Assembly (NCBI RefSeq): GCF_026151205.1
Contig: NC_087084.1
Location: forward strand, 7,489,394-7,553,393
Length of the DNA stretch: 64,000 bases
Direction of reading: 5' to 3'
Source of the DNA: Bolinopsis microptera
Lineage: Eukaryota > Ctenophora > Tentaculata > Lobata > Bolinopsidae
Shown here in pieces: positions 12,304-22,549 of this stretch. Under the pieces are notes generated by a model. The model saw only the letters and a list, made by a program, of their open reading frames with translations. It was not told where the DNA came from and made no database searches. Both the position numbers and the translations under genes were made by a program. Numbering within the stretch: position 1 is the first letter of the stretch; each line of letters starts with the position of its first letter.

Positions 12304-13877
12304 CTATCTTTGTATTTCCATCCTGTTTAAACCCCAAACATTGGTCCTAAACTTTGCACAAAATCTAGCCTCTTCCCAATCTAATAGGGAAGGTTTAGTC
12401 TTTTTCACAATCCCGAATTTGAAACAGTCAAAACTGAAAGTGTCCTTGTGTACATCGTAACAATGCATTGATAAAGCTGAGTGCTCGTAGAGGGCACGGT
12501 CGTCAATGTTGAACTTGTTCCGGTGCCCATTGAGCCTAATGTGGAATGGAGTCAACGTCTGCCCAAAGTAAGTGTCCTCAGATCCCTCAATAGCTCTACA
12601 CTGCTGGCATTGTGCAACGTAAATAATGTGCTTATCTTTGCACGTGAGGGATTCGTCTAGATTAAGCTCCATGCCGTTTACCATGATCTTAGAGTCAAAA
12701 TCGAACAATACCGGGCAAGTCTTGCATCCAGGGGCTGACCGCTGAGCACTTCTGTGATGTTTTTTGGGGACATTCAGCCTTATTTCCAAGTTGTCGATTC
12801 TTCACTACCCTGTTCCCGATTGAAGGATGTTTTCGTGTGGCAAATATCACACGTATATAATGTCCACATATCCTCCTGATGTCCGGTCCAAGTTCGTGAA
12901 TCAACTTCTTCAGCTGAATGTTGTCCGAAGAGTGTTGTACTGAAAAGACTAAGTTATCCGCGTTCTCACTATCCTTAGACCTGTTGGCTCCGTGGGTGTT
13001 CTCCAGTACTCTGACAACTGCTCTCGGCTCGATCTCCTCTAACTTAACGCTGTTATGTCCGCTTTTAGATAAATCTGCTTTCAGCTCCATCAAGTCTACT
13101 ACACAGGTTGAGTCTTGCGAGTTCCTTTCTATGATTCGTATCATCTGGGAAAACGCCACAGATTTGAATACATGGTGAGGATGAAAGCTATCCGTTCGCA
13201 AGTAATTCCTAGCATCTGTCTCCTTCCTGTAGAGTCTATATTGGATCTGGTTGTAAGTATCCAAGGTTAGAGTGATGTCAAGGAAATTAACAGTTTTACC
13301 GATTTGTTGGTCAGCAAATCTGATTCCAAATGGTTCTGCCAGTTTGTTCAGTTGCACCACGAATAGGTTGAACTGTCGGACTGTTCCTAACTACACCCCA
13401 AGTACATCATCAATAAATCTCCTCCAGAGGTCTACCAAACTCAAGTTTTTCATCTTTCCTTTGATCTGTTTAAACAATAGCCAATGCATCGTCACATCTG
13501 CCACTTGTCTTGAGATGCAATTTCCCGTCGGGATACCCTCCTTGTTAATGTATCCATCTCCCTGATAAGTGACAAAGGACTCCCGGAAAATCAGGTCAGT
13601 GAACTCATGCAAAGCCGCTTTTAGCTCTTGTGGGAAGTTGGTATCACTATTGAGGGCATCCTGAAGAGCAGTAAGCGCTAGTTCAGGCCTGATGCTAGGA
13701 TATAATGCTGCCACGTCTAGAGTAAAGAGCTGCAAGTTTCTAGAAGCGCCTTTTAGCGTCTCCTTGTTGTAGCTGTTGATCTGAGAAATAATGTCTGGGG
13801 TATCCAAGATGAACTCCTCCTCACAGTATTTTCTGCTGATCTGAGTGACGTACGGGCTCACAAACTTCTCTAAAGAG
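12304..13877 (-). pseudogene. Penelope-like reverse transcriptase / GIY-YIG endonuclease, broken
   Basis: Reading on the minus strand from 13877, the frame is truncated at its N-terminus where it meets the direct repeat. RT motif A (LDVAALYPSI), motif B (IPTGNCISRQ) and the catalytic RFIDD box are present. A single in-frame TAG (13393-13391) follows directly after DDVLGV and the same frame then reopens with the RT thumb-like part. Near 12790 the frame shifts by one base. The last part carries CPVLF, then IIYVAQCQQC and YFGQT with R and H residues, the GIY-YIG nuclease pattern expected C-terminal to a Penelope RT. Truncation, one stop and one frameshift make it non-coding today. Confidence 0.88.
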
Positions 13878-14336
13878 TATTGGTTTCTGCTAGTGCTGTT
13901 TCAAGTCTATACATGAACATCCTTTCTCCAAACTAGCAGGAACCCGTCTAACCCTAAAGTGGTGTCAAGACTCGAGAGACTAAAATGATTATTACCTATT
14001 TAATTCGCGTTTTTGACACCACTTGGGAGTCCAAATTGTGGGCACTAATATTCCTATTCCTTGGCCAATTTATTATTTTTTCATTCTGATTTGGAGGCCA
14101 TTAAAGTATTTGACCCAGTCAAAAAAGTTTCAGTTGTATATCTTGTACAGCAATTTGCGGAAAGTCGCGTTAAAACTTAAAGTTGATGCCGTGGTGTCAG
14201 TAAAATGGCACGGATAAACACGTACTCCTGCAAACTTGGCACAAACAACAATCTTACAATGGGAATATTTAAGTGGACACACGTCAATCTTGCATGCGTC
14301 TGCTCAATATTTATGAATATCTTTCCTTCTCTATCT
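13878..14336 (-). repeat. Penelope pLTR-like direct repeat, right copy
   Basis: Second copy of the 11574-11981 repeat. It includes an extra stretch of about 75 bp after gatttggaggccattaaagt (14110-14185). It abuts the truncated RT frame directly at 13878. Confidence 0.88.
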
Positions 14337-14355
14337 TATAAGTCAGAGCGAGTTA

Positions 14356-14936
14356 CCTTACAAGAATTTTCATAACGTACGAAATGCGACGGTTTTTCCG
14401 AAATTTCGCCATATTTTCGGACCGCCAAAATTGCGGTCGTCGTAATAGAATCCGTCGCATTATTTTTAGCTTATTCCAATAAGTGTGGCTTCATCGATTC
14501 ATTTTGTTCTTGAAAAGTTAGTGATATGATGGTGGGACAAATAAACACAATATTCCATGATGAATTTAATGTCAAGTAATACCTTTTAAATTTACAATAA
14601 ATTACATTTATGTGCTAACATCAACGTTTTATAAGAAACTAAGTCAAGATAAACAATTTAATACCAAACTCAATAAGTGAAACTGAAAGAGTCGAGCCGG
14701 ACCCCTTAGAGGAAGATGAAGAAATCGATTTATAAGTTTCATTTTGTTTCAACATGATTTTACCGATTTTTAGAAAATTTTGAATTTCCTTTGTGTCAGA
14801 AAACAAAATGATGAAAAATACCCTTATTTTCTGTGACGTCCGAAATGTGACGGTTTTTGTTCAATTTCGCCATATTTTCGGACCGCCAAAATTTCGGTCG
14901 TCGCAAATTGGTCCGCCACAAAAATGTCTTGTAAGG
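14356..14936. mobile_element. 581-bp MITE with TA target duplication inside a Penelope repeat
   Basis: Element ends are CCTTACAAG... and ...CTTGTAAGG, flanked on both sides by TA (14354-14355, 14937-14938). Removing it restores gcgagttattgaaatttact, found uninterrupted at 11215, 11958 and 16345. Inside, each end has an 80-bp block containing tttcgccatattttcggacc; the two blocks are in direct orientation and each is internally self-complementary. No transposase frame is present. TA duplication fits Tc1/mariner or related superfamilies. Confidence 0.88.
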
Positions 14937-15009
14937 TATTGAAATTTACTAGGTATTGGTTTCTGCTAGTGCTGCTTCAAGTCTATACATCCTTTCTCCA
15001 AACTAGCAG

Positions 15010-15140
15010 GGGGCCCCTCGGCGAGCGAAACGAGTTGACGCGTCCAACCCATCTGCTCCGGCAGGGGTCTGGGAGCGCGGCCCCCAGCTAGCAGGGTCCA
15101 GGGACGGAGCCCCTGTGCGGGTGGCTAGGGGGCGCAGCCA
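15010..15140 (+). repeat. GC-rich dispersed repeat, copy 2
   Basis: Matches the 11270-11440 repeat over gcgagcgaaacgagt, the catctgctccggcaggggtc segment and gcgcggcccccag. It is continued by a cluster of short self-complementary GC blocks (gggacggagcccctgtgcgg). Confidence 0.7.
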
Positions 15141-15499
15141 CCCGGAAAAATTTTGAGAAATAGGGTGTTTTAGACGACATTTGGCATTAAAGAAATTTGT
15201 AGGACAGCAATAAGCTGGGACTGAAAAGAATCAAGTACTTACGTAAATTTGGTAACTTCACAACATGAATCTGCATTCTCCAATCAAAATTGACGACTTA
15301 CTCAGGCCTCATGCATAGTCTTAAGATTTTGACAATTTTGAAGATTTGGACGATTTTGAAGTCAATTGCCTGCCGTTTAAACAGTACAGCCTACAGTCAT
15401 AAACACAGCCCAGTTACCAGGTGACCATGGGGACTATGAGGCTTATTTCTCCTCTGGGGTTCAATTTTTTCCGGGGGGGGGGGCTGCGGCCCCCCACAC

Positions 15500-16190
15500 T
15501 TAGATGGCAAGTACGTACGGTACAGGGCTTTAAGTACGTACGGTACAGCTACTTTTAAAGGTACGTACCGTACAGGCACTGTAAGGTACAATTTTTTCAA
15601 ATTTTTAGAATCAACTTCAGTGAATTACTTGCAATTTTTGATTAGTATTATGAATTATCATCATAATTTTTGAGATAGAAGTCGAAAATAAACACAGTGG
15701 TTAAAACAATAAAAGATTTAAGAGGAAAATTTGTGTACCGGATCGCTTTTAACCGGTACTACACTACTACTACTTGTAATTATCGTTAAACTCAAAGCTT
15801 CATCCTTTTGTTGCAGTATACGAACACCAGCTTTTCAGCTAGCTCAGGTCGCAACCTACGCTTGTCCATAATATACTCGTAATCTCTAAAATTGGTCTCA
15901 CAAATTGACGAAGAACTTAAAACACTGAATACTATTTGGGCCAACTGTTTAAGCAGAAAAAGTTCTCCTCCAAAATATTTCCAGTATATTGACGGATTAA
16001 TAAGCTTCATAGGTTCTGATTCCGCATCAGTGTAGGGTTTTACCCTACTTCTCTGTCGCACGTACCGTCTAGTTTTTGTTTCCATTGCTATCAACTGGAT
16101 TTGTACCTTTCAGCGTACTTTATTAAGTACGTACCGTACAGCCAATTTAAAGGTACGTACCGTACGAACTTACCATCTTAGCCCCACCTG
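15500..16190 (-). mobile_element. hAT-family transposon remnant with terminal inverted repeats
   Basis: 24-bp inverted ends at 15500-15523 and 16157-16180 match at 21 of 24 positions. Several subterminal copies of gtacgtaccgtacag lie inside both ends (15510-15590 and 16107-16166), a known habit of hAT elements. A hAT C-terminal fragment lies between. The right end extends to caggtgg on the minus strand (16190), resembling the CAG-type hAT terminus. The left outer end runs into a poly-G/C stretch, so no 8-bp target duplication could be fixed. Confidence 0.7.
15792..16094 (-). pseudogene. hAT transposase C-terminal dimerisation region, fragment
   Basis: A 100-residue open frame on the minus strand contains YWKYFGGELFLLKQLAQIVF, then SSSSICETNFRDYEYI, then RRLRPELAEKLVFVYCN. 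This is the hATC pattern: a hydrophobic helix, S-x-C-E-R/T-x-F, then R-x-L-x-P-E and a terminal N. The catalytic N-terminal part of a normal hAT transposase (usually 500-700 aa) is missing. The methionine is not the original start. Confidence 0.82.
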
Positions 16191-16235
16191 GCTACGTGCT
16201 TGGTCTACATCCTTTCTTCAAATGTAAGTTAACTA

Positions 16236-16410
16236 CTCCATCACACTTGGCCCAAACAACAATCTTACAATGGGAATATTTAAGTGGACACGCGTCTATA
16301 CTTGCATGCGTCTGCTCTGCAATATTTAAGAGAGATTTAAAAAAGCGAGTTATTGAAATTTACTAGGTCATGTATTGGTTTCTGCTAGTGCTGTATTCAA
16401 GTCTACATCC
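16236..16410 (-). repeat. Partial Penelope repeat copy
   Basis: Matches the inner and outer parts of the pLTR-like repeats (cacaaacaacaatcttacaa type sequence, cttgcatgcgtctgctc, then gcgagttattgaaatttact and tattggtttctgctagtgct). This shows an older insertion upstream of the LDLa receptor gene. Confidence 0.8.
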
Positions 16411-16549
16411 TTTCTATAAATGTAAGTATATATTAACGCTTTTCAAACAAACTTACAACGAATTCTTCATGTAGTGCATCCTGGGTTTGGACAGGATATG
16501 CCCGTTTAAAATATATTTCCATCACGTTACATTACATAATTCTCAATCA

Positions 16550-16584
16550 ATGTAATAGATTTGTAGTGTTGTAATTAGTTTAAA
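16550..16584 (+). repeat. 35-bp exact dispersed repeat
   Basis: The segment starting atgtaatagatttgtagtgt also occurs at about 50526-50561, at the outer edge of the intact LINE. No other member was seen. Confidence 0.6.
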
Positions 16585-16587
16585 TAG

Positions 16588-16619
16588 ACAAGATAGATAA
16601 TATGCATTATCTATCTTGT
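16588..16619. other. Perfect hairpin upstream of the LDLa receptor gene
   Basis: 14-bp arms acaagatagataat / attatctatcttgt around the 4-base loop atgc, 85 bp before the chosen start codon. It could be a regulatory or 5' UTR structure, or the scar of a small foldback element next to the 35-bp dispersed repeat. Confidence 0.6.
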
Positions 16620-16704
16620 TTGTTGATTTCTATCTAAATTGCTTTATTTTGTTACTCGAAATGGTAAGAGTGACGTATAAAAATGAAAGGTTTTGTAATG
16701 GCCA

Positions 16705-19700
16705 ATGGTTTTAAAAAAATGTTTTCTGTCGCTGAAGATTTCACAAAAAAACATTTATCCAGGCGAGGAAACATTCTACCTTCTTAACGGCGAGGGAGCA
16801 CAAGCAACGAATGGATTTGGTTTATTGTTCGTTCAGGTTGGCAAATACTCGGGACCCGTCTTATTTGATGTTATTCCAGGACTTGATCAAGACTGTCTCT
16901 TGGACTACATTTGCCAAACGATGGGGTACTCGTTTGCATACAGCTGTTTTGAGTATTATAATCCAAGTAATGACATGAAATTGATGACTGATCAATATCA
17001 TCGTTTCATAATGGAAGACGTGTCCTGTTCTGTGGATCATAATGACACTGCTTACTCCTCGTACCAACTGAGATTGAAACCTTTAACCCCTATGACGGGG
17101 AACCTTGAGCGCACCAATCAGTTGTTTTGCGGTCCTTTTAAGGGTGCCTGTCCAATTGTGGAGAGAAATAACTTCCTGAAAAGAGTTTGCACGGAAGATT
17201 TAGGGTACACTGTATTTCAATGTTCACATTCTGACGCAATATACATATCTGATCCAGTAAGGAGTGTCAAAGAGTTCACAGCATTCAGCTCAATCTGTGA
17301 CAACGACCCTAAGTTCTACCAATACTGTGGCATTAGAGACTCACTGCAGATCCCGACTACCACTGCTGCACTTTGTGACAAGTACGTTTGTGAAACTGAT
17401 AAAAGTCGTACCTCTTTTTTTGGTGGCACTGTTCCCGCCGTAACGGCTTCAGAATACACGATATGTTATGAATTTAAATATAATTCTGTTCATACACAGA
17501 GCTCATGTGCTAATTTCAATTTAACAAAAAACTTCTGTGCTGCTAAAACCGAAACAGCTGGGAATATAGTTCAGTTAAGAAGCGGCCTGAAAGTTGGCAA
17601 GAACACGGTATGTAATGGCCGGTGTGATGCTCACTACATGTGTGAGGACGAGGCTTTCTGTGGCGGTTATCTGTACGGTATGTACTGCATTGGCTGGGAG
17701 CAAGTACTCAAATACATCAAACCGAGTGAAGTATGCAATGGGTATCCAGCTTATCTATGCAACAATTATGATGATGATGAAATGAACTGTCCAGACCCTG
17801 ACTCTTTGAACATACGAGAGAAATGTTTGAAGCACTTTGATTTGTACTCTATCGAGGGGCCGACTTCTTGGTTTGTTCCCATTTTAAATAATACGAGGTG
17901 CAGCGCTCCGTTTACAGTCGACAAGTTCTCAAATACAGTATATATTGATACGTTTTGCGATAACTTCCTGGATCAAACCAACTGTACGGACCCAAACCGT
18001 TCAAGATTGATCTGCAATATCAAAGGTCATAAGTCAACCGTATCTAAATTCTTTGTGTGCCATGGTGAACCAAAAGTTCCTTCACTATGCGACAACGGAA
18101 TAGACCAGGTCTGTGAAAGAGTATCTCTCACCTGTGAGGTACATAAACACCGACTGTGTGATGGCATTGAGGATTGTCCTGATGCGGCTGACGAGAAATT
18201 GGTTATCTGTTTCTCCATGTCGGAGAAGGTATGTAACAGAGCCTATAAGCACGAGCATGCACTGGAAATACCTTTAAAATGGGTGAGAGATGGTGTGGAG
18301 GATTGTTTAGACGGAATGGATGAGGAGGATGAGTGGCAAACTTGTGGTATTGATGCGACTAAACGATATGTGGTTTCAGCCGATGAACCGTGCAAGGAGG
18401 TTTTTCTCTGTAAAAATGATCAAGCAACATTCATAGAGTTCAAAGATCTCTGTGACGGAATTGATACCTGTGGTAACGAAAAGAGAATGTGTGAGATATC
18501 GCATATGATCAGTCAAACATTTGAGAAAGCAATAACTGTTAAAACATCATCTGGAGCAATTAAAATTTTGCTGTATTGTTTGCCTGGTCTTGAGAGTATG
18601 GATGAACTAGCAATCCAATGTGTTAGCAGTGAAGTCAACCTTTCGGGTTTTGACGTTTTCGGAGTCCAAACCATTTTGTCTATTGTTCACCCTGATAAAA
18701 TGATTAACTGTGACTATACTTTCGGAGAACTTTACCTGATACTGAGTTGCGCAGGGTTTTGTGAAAATTCGATTTGCCCTTTAAAAAACAGGATACAGTA
18801 CGATTCTTGCCCTCAGCAATATTCCAAAAGAATATATACAGTCGCTGAAAATAACTTTCTTACATTTGTAATCAAATCAGGAAATGATTACAAACATGAT
18901 TTTTTCCGTTGTGACAATAACGTTTGCTTGAACTATGACAAGGTTTGCAATGTGGTAGATGATTGTGGAGATGGTTCTGACGAACAATACTGTACCAATG
19001 TGTTTTTGTGTGAATCTAAAGATCAGCTGATCCCAATAACTGAAAAGTGTGATGGAGAAATTGACTGTCTTGACTTCTCGGACGAGTGTAACTCTGACTG
19101 TGGCAAAGAAATCATACAGAGCCCGTTTCTCAAGATCACATGTTGGTGTATATCCGTGGCAGCAATTACTCTGAACATGATTTCGGTTTTACGAACTTTA
19201 ACAGGCTTGAATAAAGAAATGTCAAAGGCGGCTCTCAACAATAAAATTCTGATAATTCTCATTAATGTGGGCGATCTCTTTATTGGAGTGTATCTATTTC
19301 ATATTGCGGTTACGGATACGGTAATCTATGGGAGTAGCTACTGCTTTGAACAGCTGAATTGGCTATCAAGTGTGCATTGTGACATACTTGGTGTCATCAG
19401 CACATTTGGTTACGAAATGTCTCTCCTATCCATGGCAACTCTTGGCATAACCAGGCTGGTGGAAGTAAAACATGGGGCACGGATCAGCGGTGAAGTTTCC
19501 AGGTCGGCTATTCGGAACATTTGTTTAATTACAATGGTTATTTTTCTGATGTCTACTGCAATAGCCGTAGTTCCTTTGGTGCCTCAATTTGAAGACTTCT
19601 TCGTCAATGGAATGACTTATAAACCTTCAATAAAACTTTTTATCGGAGCTCCTGGGAAAGGACTCCATCTTGATACCCTACAGGAGTACTATGGAAAAAT

Positions 19701-20334
19701 AAAGGAGAAAAATCTGAAATGGAGGAGGATAAATGATCTAGTTGATGGTATGTTTACCAAATATTATGGAGAAGATGCACTTGGTCGAAAGAGATTGAAT
19801 TTCTACGGCAATGAAGGGGTTTGTCTTTTCAAATTCTTTGTAAAATCAGATGACCCCCAGAGAATTTATGCATGGGTTGTCATATCAATGAACATGATTT
19901 GCTTTGCAATAATCTCAGTATGTTACATCTTCATTAATATCCGGGCCCGTGCCACTTCCAAAGTGCTCACTCAGGAGAAAGCAGGACATGAGATCAGGAA
20001 AAGAAACAGAAGATTACAGCGCAAAATATCACTTATTATTGGGACAGACTTTTTCTGCTGGCTACCGGTTACCATAGCTTCTGGCCTACACTCGTGGGGT
20101 GTTATCGACGCAACTCGCTATTATGCCCTCATTTCTATAGTCTTCCTTCCAATCAACTCTGTCATCAACCCTGTACTTTATAATGATTTCTTTTCCGTTC
20201 TTTCGGGAAGATGTTACGAAAAAGTGGTAGGAATTTGTTCACAAAATATAGATTCGAAAGAGAACCAAAACACCATTAAAGCCAATGATGGCAATCCTGA
20301 AATAATAGAAATGAAAATTATAAAAACTGATTAA
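16705..20334 (+). CDS. LDLa-rich rhodopsin-type 7TM receptor (GRL101-like), single exon
   Basis: 1209 aa without introns. The ectodomain (about 1-805) is cysteine-rich with LDL-receptor class A modules; the clearest are near residues 484-498 (CDGIEDCPDAADE), 747-763 (CNVVDDCGDGSDEQYC) and 781-795 (CDGEIDCLDFSDEC), with weaker ones near 312, 343 and 533. The N-terminal 100 residues are faintly SRCR-like (uncertain). The 7TM domain runs from about 808 to 1165: LINVGDLFIG in TM2, ITRLVEV at the DRY position, a long second extracellular loop, CWLPV in TM6 and NPVLY in TM7. It resembles snail GRL101 and relaxin-receptor relatives, but no leucine-rich repeats are visible. The start at 16705 lacks a good signal peptide (MVLKKCFLSLKISQ), so an upstream signal-peptide exon is possible. 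Ligand unknown. Confidence 0.9.
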   Translation: MVLKKCFLSLKISQKNIYPGEETFYLLNGEGAQATNGFGLLFVQVGKYSGPVLFDVIPGLDQDCLLDYICQTMGYSFAYSCFEYYNPSNDMKLMTDQYHRFIMEDVSCSVDHNDTAYSSYQLRLKPLTPMTGNLERTNQLFCGPFKGACPIVERNNFLKRVCTEDLGYTVFQCSHSDAIYISDPVRSVKEFTAFSSICDNDPKFYQYCGIRDSLQIPTTTAALCDKYVCETDKSRTSFFGGTVPAVTASEYTICYEFKYNSVHTQSSCANFNLTKNFCAAKTETAGNIVQLRSGLKVGKNTVCNGRCDAHYMCEDEAFCGGYLYGMYCIGWEQVLKYIKPSEVCNGYPAYLCNNYDDDEMNCPDPDSLNIREKCLKHFDLYSIEGPTSWFVPILNNTRCSAPFTVDKFSNTVYIDTFCDNFLDQTNCTDPNRSRLICNIKGHKSTVSKFFVCHGEPKVPSLCDNGIDQVCERVSLTCEVHKHRLCDGIEDCPDAADEKLVICFSMSEKVCNRAYKHEHALEIPLKWVRDGVEDCLDGMDEEDEWQTCGIDATKRYVVSADEPCKEVFLCKNDQATFIEFKDLCDGIDTCGNEKRMCEISHMISQTFEKAITVKTSSGAIKILLYCLPGLESMDELAIQCVSSEVNLSGFDVFGVQTILSIVHPDKMINCDYTFGELYLILSCAGFCENSICPLKNRIQYDSCPQQYSKRIYTVAENNFLTFVIKSGNDYKHDFFRCDNNVCLNYDKVCNVVDDCGDGSDEQYCTNVFLCESKDQLIPITEKCDGEIDCLDFSDECNSDCGKEIIQSPFLKITCWCISVAAITLNMISVLRTLTGLNKEMSKAALNNKILIILINVGDLFIGVYLFHIAVTDTVIYGSSYCFEQLNWLSSVHCDILGVISTFGYEMSLLSMATLGITRLVEVKHGARISGEVSRSAIRNICLITMVIFLMSTAIAVVPLVPQFEDFFVNGMTYKPSIKLFIGAPGKGLHLDTLQEYYGKIKEKNLKWRRINDLVDGMFTKYYGEDALGRKRLNFYGNEGVCLFKFFVKSDDPQRIYAWVVISMNMICFAIISVCYIFINIRARATSKVLTQEKAGHEIRKRNRRLQRKISLIIGTDFFCWLPVTIASGLHSWGVIDATRYYALISIVFLPINSVINPVLYNDFFSVLSGRCYEKVVGICSQNIDSKENQNTIKANDGNPEIIEMKIIKTD

Positions 20335-20425
20335 ATCGTGTAGTGTTATTGAGTTTCATGATTTGATGCTTCTTTCATTCAAATTTAATGATTGTTTCTG
20401 AATAGATTCAGTGAAGACCGATGGA

Positions 20426-20431
20426 AATAAA
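20426..20431 (+). promoter_or_regulatory. Candidate polyadenylation signal of the LDLa receptor gene
   Basis: AATAAA 92 nt after the stop codon; another AATAAA lies near 20629. The choice is unproven. Confidence 0.5.
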
Positions 20432-22549
20432 TAGCTGAATAACGTATCGACATTTCTACGTCATAATCATATTCTGAAATGGTGTTAATTAAATTATAAA
20501 AACTTGACCACTAGATTAAAACTTCATTTTTTAAATTAATTATCTTTTTAAGATCACAGAGAAGCTGATTCTTTTTCTAAGATCATTGGGAAACCGACCC
20601 TATCTCATTTTAATCAACCACTTGCTATGAATAAAGAATTGTTAAATGAAACTTATCGTTTCATTTATACCGGTTCCGGTTGGATAAAAATATAAGTTTA
20701 ACGATATTGAGTGACTATCAGGTTTTCTCCCCTCAGATTCATGATGATACTTTGAAAATTCTTGTCGGCATTGCGGTTCGGCACATATGCAGTCTTTGGA
20801 TCATTTTCCGATCAAACTTTTGAAATTTGGTGTATTTAATAATTACAAATTTGGAAAAGACTGCAGCAGTTAAACAACAGTTAAACATGTACACTTTCAG
20901 AACCACTTGTAGCAAATAATAAAAACCTTGTCCTCCTACACGCATTGGATGTACAAAAAAATCATTATTCCAGTTCTTTCTCATAGATCAGTGGTATAGA
21001 CTATGGAGTCATATATTGGACTTCAAAATAATATATTCGGATTCTACAACCTACAGACCAAAACCCTATAAGTGCTGTACTCAGACGCCTATCCTAACGT
21101 TATAACCGACTCCCTAACCCAAGCAAATGCCCAAACTAACTCTAACAAGAAATTTAACTTCATTATATGGTCTATCACGTGAACGAAACAGTTTCTTGCT
21201 GGTAACTAAAACTTGTCAGAGAAGCGTTTTGTCATGACTCATGTGGGGTGATTCTCAAATATCGTCCAAGAATACGTTGATTAAGTTGGTTTCAACTGCC
21301 TGTGGCTCATTTAGAAAAATCTGGAATGTTAAATGTAGATCATAACTAAGTCTTAAGAGAGACAAGAGAGACAATGTATCATCGAGAAGTATCAGCGAGA
21401 GACAAAGTATCAGCGTAAAGAATTATTAATAGGTCCGGATTCTGGGCGTGGATTCCATAAAACGGGCATTATTTGGTTATGGAATTTGAACATTGGCTTG
21501 AATTCCAATTCCATCTCGTACTCCATTTTGAACGGTGCAGTTCAGAGTCAGAACTCAGAGTACGGTGTCCATTAGTAATCAGACCACCACGTCTCGTCAT
21601 TTATCGGCAGGATTCGTCTACAAAAAAACGTGCCGTCTGTTTAATGTAACTAATAATTGAAGCTACTTTAGCATTTAGTTACCAGCTCCTTTATTGTGAG
21701 AATTAGTTTTCCGACCGTATATAAGCTTATAAGTAACTAAATATTCATATATTTGGCCACATGAAAATGTTTGCGTTTCTCCAGCACGTTATTTGTCTTC
21801 AGTAACTACTTAACTACAATCCACAAGCTGGTTATGAAGCACATGCTGTCTGGACCAATCGTTAAACGGAAACGAAGGGAATATTCATCACAGAAAAATG
21901 TGCAAACTACAATCCATTCTTCAATCTATTCGTGGAGCTAACTGCGGATACAACAGCAGCACCTCCCAGAAGAAATCCTACCCGAGCCAGAAATGCACCG
22001 AACTTCCTACAGCTATTTAGGGGTACGAAGAGCTACGGATAGAGCGTTAGTATGTGCCGACCTTGCGCTGGGGAAGTAAGTCGTTAAACTACAAGCCCCA
22101 GCTATAACCATATCATTGATTGGTTTAACCGTGCAAGTTGATGCACATCTTAGTACACGTCTCATGAAGTACTTTGGACACATATTTCAGAATGACGTAA
22201 GTCACTGTGGATTACGGTGAATATGCAGGGTATTCATGCAGTATTGCTTCATTTGTAATCAGTTACAGTCAGTTACAGCTTGTAATCAGTTACAGTCAGT
22301 TTGAAATGATCATCAGATTATATCACTGACAGTCTGATACCTCATTAGGCACTCTGCGTACCTACTGCATCAAGACGAATGAGTTTTTCTAAAAACTCAG
22401 TTTTGGAGAAAGGAAGAAGGATCATCATCTACACACTACAACCTCTGGCTACGACAAGGAGACTAGCACCTACGAGTCTACAAGAGTCTAGAGTCAGATC
22501 GTGGACTGTTTATCGAACGTTCAGAGTTATGGACACGTTCATTGAAGTT
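20432..22549. other. Intergenic region without recognised genes
   Basis: About 2.1 kb of AT-rich sequence. A small tandem duplication of gtaatcagttacagtcagtt lies at 22255-22302. Short open frames (for example 20739-20984 minus) show no domain or splice support. Confidence 0.55.

Larger units (their letters stand above)
11574..14336 (-). mobile_element. Penelope-like element copy bounded by LTR-like direct repeats
   Basis: A reverse transcriptase plus GIY-YIG coding region (12304-13877, minus) lies between two direct repeats of about 410-460 bp, 11574-11981 and 13878-14336. Both repeats start tattggtttctgctagtgct and end near cttgcatgcgtctgctcaat. This organisation (pLTRs around an RT/GIY-YIG ORF) is characteristic of Penelope-like elements. 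The right repeat carries about 75 bp of internal sequence the left one lacks. Further partial repeat copies occur at 11081-11260, 11461-11600, 14939-15011 and 16236-16410, so the region is a nested cluster of several insertions. Confidence 0.85.

Noticed and set aside
13272-13565. Plus-strand open frames across the Penelope coding region
   Set aside because: Antisense to the RT frame, which carries all the recognisable motifs.
11574-14336. Hammerhead ribozyme in the Penelope repeats
   Set aside because: Hammerheads are known from such repeats, so I looked for CTGATGA with GAAA on both strands. No convincing core was found, only the GTGGTGTCA inverted stem.
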